A DNA stretch of 40,495 nt from Chara braunii. Taxonomy: Eukaryota > Streptophyta > Charophyceae > Charales > Characeae. The stretch is from positions 1,054,743 through 1,095,237 of the forward strand of contig BFEA01000156.1 of NCBI GenBank assembly GCA_003427395.1, written 5' to 3'. The position numbers and the translations under genes were made by a program. Each line of letters starts with the position of its first letter. Position 1 is the first letter of the stretch. Under the pieces are notes generated by a model. The model did no database searches, was not told where the DNA came from, and was given only the letters and a program-made list of their open reading frames with translations. This document shows, one piece after another, positions 18,443 to 30,549 of this stretch.

Positions 18443-21400
18443 TAAGACCCCTCCAATCTCAAGCAAGACCACCTTTCTCCCAACCTTCCCCCTGATGCAA
18501 TCCCTTATTACAATCTGTCTTCGGACAATCAAGAAACTGAAACTGCCATTGCACACGCATTCCTTTACTTAGTCTGACTTATGTCATGAAAGTCAAACTA
18601 AAGTCAAAATAGGGGCACATACAACACACTCAGTCAACCATAGAAAGATGTATAGATAGGGGTTATACCTGGGTTTATAGAGGGAAAGTCAATGGTTACC
18701 TTTCAGTTCCTTGCCTCCAGAACCCCTCCTGAGTTCCGGCAGAGTTCCCGCAATCGGTGGGATGACCTCCCACAGAGCTTTGCTGCGGTCCTACGGGTTG
18801 CAACCCCGCCTGCCGCCTTCCTCTCAGGACCAGAAGACTAGACTTAGAGAAAGAAGGGCAGAAGAAGATAGCTTTGAGACTCTCAGATCCCAGAGAGGTG
18901 CACTCAACTCGCGGGAGATGGCCTTGTTTCCTTGATACGCCTGAGGGTCCCGCAATGGCGGTCAGAATGCAGCAACAACTTGGTCAGCCAGGGTCAAGTG
19001 GCCTGCTGTTGACTTCCTGGCGGTCTCTCAATCCATAGTAATGCCCTCTTATTGTCGCTTAGCCACCCCCTCCAACCCATGGTAACCATGCGCCTTCGTC
19101 ATGCCCAAGTAAGAGCCCAAATAACAGTTCGCCAACATTGCGGGCCCAACAGTTGTGCGCCGCAGCTTCGTGGAAAACAATCAAGCTGCAGCCGCTAGTC
19201 AACCGTGCGTAGTCAATCACAGGAGCACAACAGTCGCAGCTTGCACAGGGGCAAACACAGTCCGCAACTGCATTGATCGGCTTTAGTGAGCCATGCACCA
19301 CCCAACAGGCGAGCCTGCAGCCTCCTACCCAGTCTTACTCCACTTCCACTAACTGGCTGAGCAACACACGACCAACAGTCGGGCCTCTAACTCCGCAGTT
19401 CGCCTCTCACAAAGCTCGTCTTAGAACACCCGCGATACCTTACTAACACGCTCGCTACCTTCAACCAAAACTTCTACACCTCCAGTTATTCTCTGTTTTT
19501 ACCCCTCTCAGTCACAGAAAGGTCGAGGAGGGGAGGTGAATCTGACCGCGAAGGCAGCTCAAGCTCGATCACAACGGGTATGTACGGAATCCCTCGGCGT
19601 GCTTCTCTCTTCTTCTCAACTCCGTCATCCTCTTCGCCCTCAAACCTCTTGTTTATCTCTTCTCACGACTCCTCCACTTCGCATATGAGAAATGAGTCTG
19701 CCGCTGAAGCACAGGCAGACTTACCCGAATCTCGTTCGCTGACGAACTCTGCAGCATGGCCCCAAAACCTTACTTTTGGTTCATCCCGCATCACCAGTTT
19801 TGTCGGCCGCTGCTAACAGCTACTCTCGTTCGATTTGCTACGAACAACCCTCTCCTCTCTATTGATAGGCCGAACGAGCCAAACTCATTTACCTTCCCTC
19901 ATGCGGTACACACACTCGACTCTGTTCCCAACCAGATCACCAACTGTAGATAGCCTTCTCCATTTGTCGTGAACCGCCCGCCTACTCACTTGTCCACAAA
20001 CCAGCCTGCTCGAACATAGTTCGCCCACTCATTCTTACTTCAACTGGCTACCCGTGGTTGCTGCACTACTAGTCATCGAGGTTAGCGCTTCCCTTACCCC
20101 CTCTTGCAAGCACCTCTACTTTATGCTGCCAATCATCTCTCCTTCTTCTGTATCTTTCGCCTTCTCCCTCCCTCTTTTGACTCCTTTGCCCCCTTTCGCC
20201 CGCCTCGTCGCTCGTCCCCGAGTTCCCCACTGTATCTTGGTAGGCGCCTGTGCCTGGTCGTTCTTACGGCGAGGTTCACTCACGACCACGGGCGAATACC
20301 TCAGCCTGAGAGGACATCACGACAGGCGCTTCAGAGGGACCGCTCGGGCGGCCAACAGGTAAGTACCCATTATCGTGGCCGGCTTCACACCCCCCGCATT
20401 CAAAAGGATGAGCGAAAAATCGAATGAATCTTCCACTTGAAGCCGGAAAGATGCATTGCGGTTCCGAATTTCCCTCTGGACGCGGTCTATAATACTAACC
20501 CTGGCCAAACTAGCAAAAACTAACCATACTACTGCGCTCGCCTTCCTCCAAAACCCCTGGCACGACTCTTCTCTCGCCTATATCTACCCAAAAACGAGCC
20601 AATACGATCGTTCTAGCTTCTTTTCCTCCATAGCCCAGCACCACCACTTCTCTTACTAACTCTTACTACAGTAACTTTCTTGCTAATCTAACTTCATCAT
20701 CTAACTCGCATCACTTAAGAACCCTAGTTCCGTGTCTTTCCTTGCCTGATTTCGTTGAGAATCGGGCAAGACATGCTCGTTTCTCTACCTTTCTTTCCCC
20801 CGTCCGCCATAGCCCCGACGCACCAACTTTCCTTACTAACTCCCATTTCACTAACTTTTCTACTAATCGGAATCCATATTCGGGATCGCCAGCCCGAAAA
20901 ACCCCCGTTCCCGCTCGTTATTCGCCTGATTGCATGAACGATGGAGCGATTTATCATCCTCCAACTGCGCCCAACTTACCTTCCCGCCATCCCCATTCCG
21001 GATGCACCTGGCGCGAAATGCGTCCAGATCCTTGCTGCATTCCCCCCCCCTGGTCGGCCTGCCTGCTACCTCCACGTCCCTGCATTAGCCGCTGTCGCAG
21101 CGCCCGTAGCCGTGCTGACTCGCCTTGCCCTCCTGCTTCCTGCCTTCACCAACTACTCCCTCTTTCTCCTTCTGCCATAACCCGGCTTCTCCGCTCTCAC
21201 CTCCGAACGCACCCGGACGCAATTCCGGCTCAGGTTCACTCTCTCCCCCTCCTCGCCTGCTGCTAGTCACCCCCGTTTTATATGTGTTTTTAATTGTTTT
21301 TTTTAGGGTTTTTTTCTGTGATGGAATCGTAAGAAGTGCACTTTATAGATTGGTGTGAAGTGTTGTTAAAATGACTGTCTGGTTTTCTTATAAACGGGCC

Positions 21401-22954
21401 TGAAAAATGGGTGCTCGGTTAACCTGCTCTCCCCCGCTGCCTTTCTGCACCTGTTCTCAGCGCCCGTCGCTGCTTGGCCCTCTCTTTGCTACCTGCCTCT
21501 TCCCTGACTGTTGGCGGCTCTACCTCCCATCACCCGCTGCCTCACCGCTGGCCCTGCGCTGCCTTGCTCCCTCTGCCAGCGCGCATGCACCCAACACCCC
21601 TTCACGTCCAGGTTTGCCCTGCCTACTTCACAGCGTTAGCCCCCGTTCCTTCGCTGCCCCGCTTCCCTGCTTCACCTCAATGCTCACACAGCGTCCGTCG
21701 ATACTTGGTGCGGCCACAGTGAAAAATCTTTGGTACGACCGACTGGTCAATCGGTTAAGTCAGTCTCCCGCCCCAGTCACCCCAGCAGGTGTTTTCTCCG
21801 TTTCCCCGCCCGTGCAGTCTCCCGCCAGGCCGCGCCGGCCCATTTGCTGTAGTATGCGGTCCCACAGCCTCGTAAGCCCGACAGCTTCAGTCAGGCCCGA
21901 CGGAGACCTCGAAGGGAGCCAACTACCAGTTGGCTAGTCGGCTCACCGCTCCTGTCCTGCGCTTCTCCTGTCGTAGCGCTCTGCCCCCCTGCCTCCTCCG
22001 CGCGACACTAAGCAGAGCCCATTGAGGCTCATAGGGGGAGGGGATCGGAGGGGGGGCACAACGACAGGCCCATCGGAGAGGCCCGACCCTGATGTTGCCG
22101 GCTACTCCTGGCCGGTACCGCCACCTGCTGTAGCAGGCATCTCACCTGCTGGCCGGTGCGGCTCCCGCGGGTTCCCTTACCGGATGCTTGGGCCCGAGCG
22201 TGGCCGTTACAGGGTTCCCGTCAACTACAACACACCCCTATGCTTGAAATACAGAGAAATGATAATAAAAATAAAATAATAATCACAAAAATTTAGAACT
22301 AGAGCCGCCCAACAAAGGCAAAAAAAGATAAATATTAATGCCGCCCTTGACCCTGCCGCGCAACCCCGCGGACCGCAAAACCACGGGGGATAGCCTCTCC
22401 CGCTCTCAACCCCGCGGTTTCTCCTCGCCGCTTTGGTACTCTCGCGTCATTGCCGCTCGATCTTGATCCCTAAACGCCTCAAATGAAAGTCCTACGCCGT
22501 AACCAATAATACTAGGCCCGAGTCTGGGTCTAGCTCTGGCGGACGCCTGAATAAACGGGCACTGCGCGATGCGCCAAGCTACCGAAACGCCTTCAGAAGT
22601 CACATTGTTGTCGATGTCATCCTCCGTGCGTACGTACAGGCCCGAGGCAAGCACATCAATTAACGAGACGTAATCCTTTTAATCCCTATTTTAATCAGAA
22701 GAATAGTTCCGGCCGGCGATCACGCCAACTCTTCAGTTATCAACCAATAAGAAGATCACGCGCGCCTCAAAAATTCGCGCGCCCACACACTCTCTATTCT
22801 AGTCAACCATCCAGTCAACGTAAATCACAAACACAACCGCGCCTAGCGCGGTATACTTCAACTTTAAACCAAACTTCCTTTCTGTCGCTTGCAAAAAAAC
22901 AGGGCGGATACCCTTGTAAGGGTATTCGAGCCGACACCGTGGCACTAGCTAGAT
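18443..22954. other. C/T-rich and GC-rich interval without recognisable genes
   Basis: From about 19400 the plus strand becomes pyrimidine-rich and from about 20900 GC-rich, up to about 22230, after which it returns to mixed composition. Long open frames result (20742-21266, 174 codons; 21407-21937, 176 codons). They are Pro/Ser/Cys/Arg-rich in every frame, have no domain and mirror the base composition. Similar CTTACTAACT words recur near 20655 and 20833. Nothing here is supported as a gene. Confidence 0.4.
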
Positions 22955-23025
22955 CAACTGGCTTAGCTCACTGGGTACACCCCTGAACTGTTGAAATACA
23001 TACTTGAGTTCGAACTCCACTAGAA
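22955..23025 (+). repeat. tRNA-like SINE head upstream of the U6 relic
   Basis: An A-box-like TAGCTCACTGG (22964-22974) and a B-box-like GTTCGAACTCC (23008-23018) lie 33 bases apart in tRNA order. The D stem fails to pair (GCTC against CACC) and no acceptor stem closes, so this is a tRNA-derived relic rather than a tRNA gene. It points toward the U6-like sequence 85 bases downstream. Confidence 0.45.
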
Positions 23026-23110
23026 GCATATGAGTGAAGTAATATAAATTATGAAATGTCTACGATAGGTGAGTTCCGGGAGGAGGAATCAGGGTTGTTG
23101 CCCTTTACAT

Positions 23111-23200
23111 GTCCTTCGGGACATCCGTTAAAATTGGAACGATACAAAGAAGATTAGCATGGCCCCTACGCAAGGATGACATACATAAATGGAGAGTACG
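23111..23200 (+). pseudogene. U6: U6 spliceosomal snRNA relic
   Basis: Ninety bases align to plant U6 snRNA, the catalytic RNA of the spliceosome. Preserved are the 5' hairpin (GTCC-TTCG-GGAC, one pair shorter than usual), AAAATTGGAACGATACA, AGAAGATTAGCATGGCCCC with the AGC triad, and GCAAGGATGACA. Departures are at functional sites: the ACAGAGA box that pairs with the 5' splice site reads ACAAAGA, and the internal stem-loop segment TGCGC reads TACGC. The 3' part after ACATAAAT... also diverges. Most changes are G to A or C to T. No TATA or upstream sequence element sits at the expected 25-60 bases upstream. I read it as a decayed pseudogene; an atypical active gene is less likely. Confidence 0.88.
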
Positions 23201-23213
23201 TTTTTTTTTTTTC

Positions 23214-23256
<43 letters not shown>
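23201..23256 (+). terminator. T tracts after the U6 relic
   Basis: Twelve T directly follow the U6-like sequence, then CGG, then about 41 T. A T run is the pol III stop signal and is where genuine U6 genes end. The length here is far above the four to seven needed, so slippage expansion is likely. Confidence 0.5.
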
Positions 23257-23257
<1 letters not shown>

Positions 23258-25969
23258 TGAGCGCTCCACTAACGAGAGCGTTGTGGAACCACGCGGTATG
23301 AGTCACGAGGAGACTCACGAGAAGGGTAGTAGAGATGAGAAGGATGATGGTGAGGACGAAGATGATTGGGGATGGAAGGCATAACTCGCCCGATTCTCAA
23401 CAAATTCGGGCGAACCAAGGTGTGAAGTAGAGGTTTTTTGGCAGGGCGAAGCTTATAGTGGAGGTAGATTCTGCGTTAGATTAACAGTTTCGGCAGTATC
23501 AACGGTATGGGTTGCGCGGCTGCATTGAAGAGGAAGCGGGAAATGACGGGAAGACAACGACGAGGGAGAAAGGACGAGTGAAAAGAGGAGCGTACTAGAA
23601 ACGTTTACCTACTTCGAAGTTACGACTCTTTTTTTTAAAGTGTTTCTCTTCATCTTAGTGGTCCACTGTTCCTTGTTGATGAACCTTCCCATGTTCTAGC
23701 GGAAGGTTCATTCTCATATTGCACAACAACGAGCAGGCAGGAGTGAGCACAACAGTGATCGACCTTTGCAAGCATCTGCCCACATTCTTGCGGCCAATTC
23801 ATTTTTGTTTTGCACATTGGTGGGTACCGGGAGCGAGGTGACGGATACTCCTCATGATCGTGGTGTTGTTCCCCATCCTTGTGTTTAGCCATCGCGACTA
23901 TCTTCATGGTCGTTACTAACTATCAGGATCCTGATGATCGTGGTTGTTTAAATGCTACACATGACGTTCACCATGGTGATCTTCTTCGTCATCATGCCCA
24001 TAGTGTTGCTACTACTATGATTGTCGCGGCCATCGTGCTCCTCGTTTCGCTATGGTGAATGCGTTCTTCGTACCCACGCACCCACCCATGTTCTACAAGC
24101 AATTCGTTCCGTCTTTTTTTTTCTTTATTTTTTTAATTTTTGAATGTATTCAAACGCTAGTACTATAGTTGTACCTGAAGCAAGAGAGAGAAAGGAGGAC
24201 CTACCGCCGAGCTAGCTGTGTTAGAGGAAGCACACGTCGAACTACGGTGCCGAGCTGCACATCGACTGCCAAGGGGTTTTGGCAATGCACCTGGCTAAGT
24301 TATGGCAGAAAGTTAATCATGCTTTGCCACATATGATGGGTGAGAGTTGTGTGTTGTTAGTAATCGCGTGATGTTTGTAATCGAGTTGTTGCCTATGGTG
24401 CCTATATTGCTGCGCAGAGTCGTCCCCTTCACACCCTTGATTGTCGGTCATCCTCCGGGTCGGGCTCTTCACCATGATCGGTAAACTCGAAGCTTCTCAT
24501 CTCGGTCGTTGTACTCCCGAGCGGCAAGGTGATGGACAATGCGCACATGAGAGGAAGGAGAGAGAGAGGGCTCACCTAGATACGTAGAAGCTTATCTCTT
24601 CTTGAGTCGTGGATAAAAAAATATATCAACGGGCGTCATGACACAGTTTTTATCAGAGAGAAATTTTCCCAACTTAAGGAAGGTTCATTCTCATCTTGGT
24701 ACGAAACTGGGGTCTCCACGGGTTCGAGGTGTTGGTAACGTTCCTCTATCTCGCCCATCTTGAAAATACGGGCCGAAGAATCCAACGTGCATGCGCCATC
24801 AACCAATTACGATTTGTTGTAGGAGGCTTAAAGGTGAATATGCCTGTGGGGACTCCAAGGTGGCGAGCTATGCTTAGGCAAAGTGAGACCAAAGGCATCC
24901 TGGCGCGGGCTCACATCGATATTCTCGTGTATTTCATATTTGGGCATGGGGAGAGAAACCTTGGTCAGGTGAGGTTTGGCTTAGGCGACACATCCGCCTA
25001 GCAAGTGGCATAGGTATAGTATGGTGAGTTCAACGAATGACAATCTCGATTAACTCTGATTCCCTGTACGAATGGAAACCGAGAGAGCATCACCTACTGA
25101 TCCTTTAGCACTTCAAAACTTGAAGTTAGAGGTATTAGAAAGGTTACCCCAAGCAGTTGAAGCGCTAAGCAAAGGAGGGGTTACTCAATTTGTTGCCTTA
25201 CTGCTGCTGCAGGATTTCGCAACCGTGCGCCGTGGCGCGGTACTCAAGGCTGCCACTACTACTGAATGTTGCATCTGCTATGATCGTTGAGTCGATCACG
25301 TTGCCCTTGCCGAGTTTTTTTACAGTGCGTCATGATTACTGTGCATGAAGTGCATTGTTGTGTCTTCCGAGTCCATTGCCGTTCATTGCTATACATAGTT
25401 ACTACTTCTTGTGGTTGTTGTGCGCATGGTGCCTCGTTGAGCCTTTGCGGCATTTTCTATGCATTCAAATAGAGCATAGGGGGTGTGCTCTATATAAGCG
25501 CTGCCTTTTTAGGTTGTGCATCGGCAGTCTGATCCAGAGGTGAAGCACTGTGAACTTTCAAGGAGCGACTACACTCTGCAAAGGGGGCTACCGCTGCAAC
25601 TTGGAGGTTTGTTAAAGTGTCATTTGTTTTTCGCTTGGCTGTGGTTTTACTAGTTTAATACGTTTTGACTACCATTATGGGGCCCTCAGGCATTTGAAGA
25701 ATTAAAGACCCTCTCATGCGAGTTTGAGTGCATCCTTCTTGGATCTGAGAGACTAAACGACTTCTTTCTTTGCCCTTCTTACTCTCATTATAGTCTATTG
25801 GTTCAGAGAGGAAGGTGGTAGACAGGATTGCAAACCGTAATCCATGCCAAGGCCTCTGTGGGAGGTTCGCCCCACCCATTGCGGAAGCTTTATCAGAATC
25901 TATGCGAGGTTCTGGAGGCAGAGAACTGTCAGGTTTAACTTTTTTTTGCCCTGTGTGAACCCACTATGC
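23257..25969. other. No recognisable gene
   Basis: Mixed sequence with a GATGAGGA-rich stretch (23330-23375) and a word AAGGTTCATTCTCAT repeated at about 23703 and 24681. Two short open frames, 24696-25001 and 25072-25290, resemble no family known to me. A TATATAAG motif is annotated separately. Confidence 0.35.
25490..25498 (+). promoter_or_regulatory. Possible TATA box
   Basis: CTATATAAG is a good match to a plant TATA element. It sits inside a small inverted repeat AGAGCA..TGCTCT and about 480 bases before the right-hand dispersed repeat. No transcript or gene start supports it, so it may be chance. Confidence 0.2.
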
Positions 25970-27590
25970 ATTTTTTTACTGAATCAGGGAGTTAGATAAA
26001 TTTTGACTTCGTAAAGTCAGAGTTGTTTTTGTATTTTACATTTAGCTTTGTACTAGGCTGTTTTTTCGAGCGCCTGAGCACCCCACTTGTGCCCGGACAT
26101 ACGTCCGGGTGCCCAGTCGGGCATGAACCCCGGGCAGTGGAAAAAGGTTCCAGAAAAACAAATGTCGTGTAGCATTCCAATACAAACAACGTTTGGTTGA
26201 GGGTCACATCAAAATTCCTCACCGGAGCGGAGATAAAAAATAAAATAACAAAATCATACTAAGACACCCTCATTTAAACCCCCTTAGACCCTTTAAAACA
26301 AATTTATACCCCCCTTCCCCCACCTTGACAACCAACTCTAAAAAAATAAAAAAAAATTGTATTTTTTGTCATCTGGGAGACCGCTTTTTTTTTTTTTTTT
26401 TTTTTTTTGCATGTCCAGGTAACCCTAACGTTTGACCCCCCCGGGTGTCACGCCCTGCCGGGCATAAAAATCTTCTTAGGGTTTGCATAAATTTTGGAAA
26501 AATATTTTTTTATAGAGGAACTGCTGCCAAAAATTTTCCAAATCTAAAAAGTTAGTTAAATTTTATCTTGGCATGACTTGTGTTTTGTTTTGAATTCATA
26601 TCTGACTTGGTATAAATATGGGAAACCTACTCTTACAAAGGAGATGCTACTTAAAATTTTATAAAATCATAGAGTTAGACAAACTCTGTAAAGTCAAAGA
26701 TTGCTTTTAAATTTTATATTCAATTGAGTATAAATTATGAAAAAACATCTGCTCTAGAAAGAGAGCTGCCAAAATTTTCTTAATTTTGAAGAGCTATATC
26801 ATATTTTGATTGAAAAAGTCTTGACCATTCATACTGTATAGAGGAAATGCTACCGAAAGTTTCCTTATTTTTTAGCGAGAGGTAAATTAAATTTAGTCAC
26901 TGGGAGAAAATTAAGTGAGATGTAATATGAAGGTTTATTATTCATATGTTTAAATTTTAGTTTTGGAACTAGCTTGTACTGTGTTGCATTCCTTTTTTAC
27001 CTTTCCAATTGAGGATCTAACGAGTTTCAGCCCGATCATGCGAGGATCGTCTTCTATTATCTTTTAATGGCAGGTTGGTTGCCGGTTCGTTTGTTTAAGA
27101 TTCAATTTCAACTCATTCTCACGACTTAGCCCCCGTAGGTTGAATTGTTTCTTTAGGTTTTTACCCGACCTTTTACTAGATGATCATTTAAAAAGGACTG
27201 GGTGTTTTATTTTGGAATGTTTGATAAAAGTTTGGGCTTATGTGGATAAGGCAAGGATTGCAGGGTGTGGTTGAAGTTCACCTCGTGTAGTGTGTGGTTT
27301 GCCGATGTTGAATCCTTGATGTGATTGCAAATATTTTTTGTGAGTTGAAGTTCAGATTTGACTTTGTTAGCGATCATACATATATTTTGTAGGGAGTCAC
27401 ACTGTTGATTGCGAGAGTGATCGCCTTGTGTCTTATACCCTATTATATTTATATTTTATGTATTCGAGCGGTCTACCATGACCGTGTATAATGATCAAAC
27501 AGATCTGTATTGAAAGAAAAGAAACATCTCTTTTATTTTTTGTTTCTTAAACTTTTTATAGTTTGACGTTAAGGTCCGTGACGACCATCA
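25970..27590 (+). repeat. Unknown dispersed repeat, right copy (plus orientation)
   Basis: Second, more A/T-rich copy of the repeat found on the minus strand at 16190-17420. Shared landmarks in order: CAGGGAGTTAG...AAATTTTGACTT (25985), tandem 120-bp-type units with CTGCC.AAA.TTTTC (26520-26880), AGGATCGTCTTCTATTATC (about 27044), TTGAATTGTTTC (about 27140), GAATCCTTGATGTGATTGCAA (27311), GTGATCGCC (about 27418) and TTTTTATAGTTTGACGTT (27553). It is interrupted by a MITE-like insert at 26090-26465. It has no coding capacity. The lower GC compared with the left copy fits C-to-T decay. Confidence 0.75.
26090..26465. mobile_element. MITE-like insert with GC-rich ends in the right dispersed repeat
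   Basis: The segment interrupts the right-hand repeat. Its ends are imperfectly inverted: GTGCCCAGTCGGGCATGAAC at 26109 onward against ATGCCCGGCAGGGCGTGACA read back from 26465. These match at about 19 of 26 positions when extended through CCCGGG, mostly differing by transitions. An alternative left end near 26090 pairs about as well, so the boundary is uncertain. The interior is A/T-rich with a 23-T run. The plan resembles the 9804 element (GC-rich ends, A/T-rich middle, homopolymer near the right end), but the termini differ and no clean target duplication was found. Confidence 0.55.
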
Positions 27591-29216
27591 AAGTTTTATT
27601 TTGAGAGACATGATGATGAAGATTCATCATTCGAGGAAACGAAGGTCAGTGAATTTTCACAAAAATTACAAGCGATTAAAAATTTATCTATTTTTTATGG
27701 TAATTTGCCTGTTCAAAAAGTAGCAAAAAAAACGTATACTTATTCAGACAAACTGTGCAAGCAGTCTTATGTCAACAAATGGGACAAAAGTTCAAAACAC
27801 TGTTGACTTTTCAAGTCAATTCTCCCATTCATTTACAGGCCTCGCTAGAGGCTTGTTTTCGCGAAACTGTTTGTGACGAATTTCGCTTTTCAAAACTGCG
27901 AAAACATCAGTCAAAACTAGTTCAACAAAGCATTTTATTACTGAAAGATGGGGAACAAGAAGATAAAAGCAATCAATAAAATTTTATTTCCGAGCAACTG
28001 AATGTGCTGAGGAAGTGAGGTTAAGTTGAGAGTTCAAGCTTTCCCCAAGGTCTAGATCACTTGTTGATCTGCATGGTAGCACTGAAATTCACTTGCAGGA
28101 GTCATTCCTGGCAGGGTTTAAAGGTGTGTTGACAGGTCAATCTATAAGTCAAGTGTTAGGTTGATCATTCCTAATTTTTGTCAATAAGCGAACTTTCATC
28201 TTGAAAGCGGCGATATAAAACTCTTTAGTCATATAGGCTGGGAATAATAACTTTGACAAACTAACTCATCAAGTCAAAAATCAATCTTGCGCGATTGGAT
28301 ATAAGGTATATTGATTTTATTTGTTTTGTGATACGGGGACTAGGATTATTTTATGGGCTTCACGTTTGGTTAAGACCTTCCTAGTTGACCAACGTTCGTT
28401 TCGTACCTAGGAGATCAACGCTCTAGGGAACGGACAACGTTCGGGTCCACTTGGCGTTAACCAAGCGTACCTATACTCCAGCGAACAAGCAAACGTCCTC
28501 GATTGACCTACCTCTGCAACTGCATGTAAAAGTGCTTGCACATGGGTCAGTAGCTCGGTAGGGATATGCCCCTGAGGGTGGTGAAAGCCCCTTAGGGAAG
28601 GCAAGATGTGCCTCGCGGAAACCTATCCTGTCGTAGGGGACCGTGGGATGTATAGCTTGCGCACCCGGCTAGAGCGGCGAAGGAGCGATGCAACCGCAAC
28701 CATTTCGGTGGTTCGTGGGGTTATTTATGCGTCGTTCCTAAGTTGTCTCTTGTTTTTTTATATATATATTTATTTTGTTTTAACTCCTGTGTGACATAGT
28801 CGGGAGGGCTCCCGCACTTTGCAAAAAGGTGGGAGCCGATGCGCTCGACAGCGCGACACCACCCAGGTACAGGGAGGGAGTATTCAGGGAGTACTCAGTG
28901 GTCCTCAATGGTAGTTGTAGTCAACGTGCTGGGCATGATATCGTTCGAGTAGAGCGCGAAGCACTGGTAGAGGTTGACTGCACCAGTGGGAGTAGGGGAT
29001 TGGCGGAGGCCAGGGGACTTACTTGCAATGCGATAACTCCAACTTCGTCTTCAGTGCGTCCATACCTACATCAAGGCGTCACCTTTCTGCAGGTTAGTAC
29101 CTGGCACATCGATAGTGAGAGAGAGAGGATTGTTCCTCTTCTTCTCCCTCTGTTTGTTCTCCATCGCCTCTCCTCTTCCTACCCGGAGCTTCGTCTTCTT
29201 CTCCTTCCGCTAAGAT
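27591..29216. other. No recognisable gene
   Basis: Contains a short perfect hairpin ATGATGAA-GA-TTCATCAT near 27612. An open frame at 27755-27979 (74 codons) and a GC-rich stretch (28400-29100) with short frames match nothing known. No feature can be supported. Confidence 0.35.
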
Positions 29217-29327
29217 ATGAGAGAGAGAGAGAGAGAGGGGGGGAGAGNNNNNNNNNNNNNNNNNNNNNNNNNNNNNNNNNNNNNNNNNNNNNNNNNNNNN
29301 NNNNNNNNNNNNNNNNNNNNNNNNNNN

Positions 29328-29415
<88 letters not shown>
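29217..29415. repeat. (GA)n microsatellite containing an 80-N assembly gap
   Basis: GA dinucleotides run on both sides of N at 29248-29327. The true length of the array is unknown. Long Arg-Glu or Ser-Leu open frames across it are artefacts of the repeat. Confidence 0.95.
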
Positions 29416-29420
<5 letters not shown>

Positions 29421-29967
29421 ATTGCGACTTGGTGACTTTTGGGCCTCACCCAGATTAGTGACATTGAGGCTTAACACTGTATGAGCAGCGTCAGTGGGGA
29501 TATATTGGAGACTGGGTTCATCGGGCCATGGTGGTTGATCCTCCTTATCTCCGCCTCCCTTCGCCTCCTCCCCTATCTTCATCCGTGTATGCACTCGAAC
29601 TCAGCAGACCTTCTATGCTTGGTGCGCTGAGTTCACTTGCACCGTGTGATGATGGTTGCAGTCATGTCCTATCATTGTCCATTCCGAGTCAGATCTTGGT
29701 ATTTCAGTCTTCCGCTGTGCTATTTTTATATTATCTCTGAGAGGTCGGTTCTTGGTTATGATCGGTGCCGATTAGGCATGTGATAGTTGGTGTGAGTAAA
29801 GCCGACCACTTTTCTCAGGGGTATCGCTAATTCTAAGCGATGTGGTGAGTCCTTATCCAGCAGTCAAATGCATCCTCGGCAGACTGTCGGGGTTCAACTT
29901 CCTGATGAGTCGTTGAAAGTCCGACGAAGCAATCTGGAACAGTCATGCTTTTTTTTAGTGTATCGCC

Positions 29968-30016
<49 letters not shown>

Positions 30017-30545
30017 CCATGCAGAGGAAGAAGAGCTCGCACAGGCATGGCTGGAGATATACATACAAAAACTGAAGGAAATTTTCACAGATGGATTTGC
30101 CCCTCGAAGAGCTACCTCAAGTTCGGTAACTGCTTTCAGTTGCAGTCACACAATGCTAAAACACCTTCATCCATCACGGTCTTCACATATTCTTAAAAAG
30201 ACAAAGGGAAAAAATAAAACATAATGAGGGCGTCCAACACATCTTCAGCTGGAGAAGAGGTCGTGATGAACTCCTGAACACAGCAGCATACCATTTTTTC
30301 TCTTGCTAGGAAGATACCGAAAAATGTTGTGGCGATGGGTTTTGTTTTCTCTCGCACGTCCACATAGGCTATGATTATGATTTCGGGAGAGTTCTAGAGT
30401 TTTTCCAACTGTCTGGTGGTGGGGTCTAAGCGTTACGCATTTCCACTGCCATTTCCACTGCTATTCCAGTTCGGTTCACGACTTGAGTGTTATAAATAAA
30501 ACAAGGTGATTGGTTTAAACCACCAGTACATGACCCCCGACAACT
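29416..30545. other. No recognisable gene; CA microsatellite inside
   Basis: Apart from the CA tract annotated separately, this is mixed sequence with no domain-bearing frame. The 5' boundary of the LINE copies lies near the right end of this interval. Confidence 0.35.
29969..30015. repeat. (AC)n microsatellite
   Basis: About 23 uninterrupted AC dinucleotides. Confidence 0.95.
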
Positions 30546-30549
30546 TGAG

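Noticed and set aside
20742-21937. Two long open frames (174 and 176 codons) as possible genes
   Set aside because: The region is C-rich and poor in stop codons on several frames; the products are Pro/Ser/Cys/Arg-rich with no domain.
22955-23025. A functional tRNA gene
   Set aside because: D stem and acceptor stem do not pair, so only promoter-like boxes remain.
24696-25290. Two adjacent short ORFs as a broken gene
   Set aside because: Neither product resembles a known family and no splice-site arrangement joins them convincingly.
28829-29594. Open frames of 209 and 166 codons on opposite strands
   Set aside because: They run through the GA microsatellite and the N gap; most of their length is Arg-Glu or Ser-Leu repeat.
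29868-30224. 118-codon ORF
   Set aside because: It is built around the CA microsatellite (Thr-His repeat).
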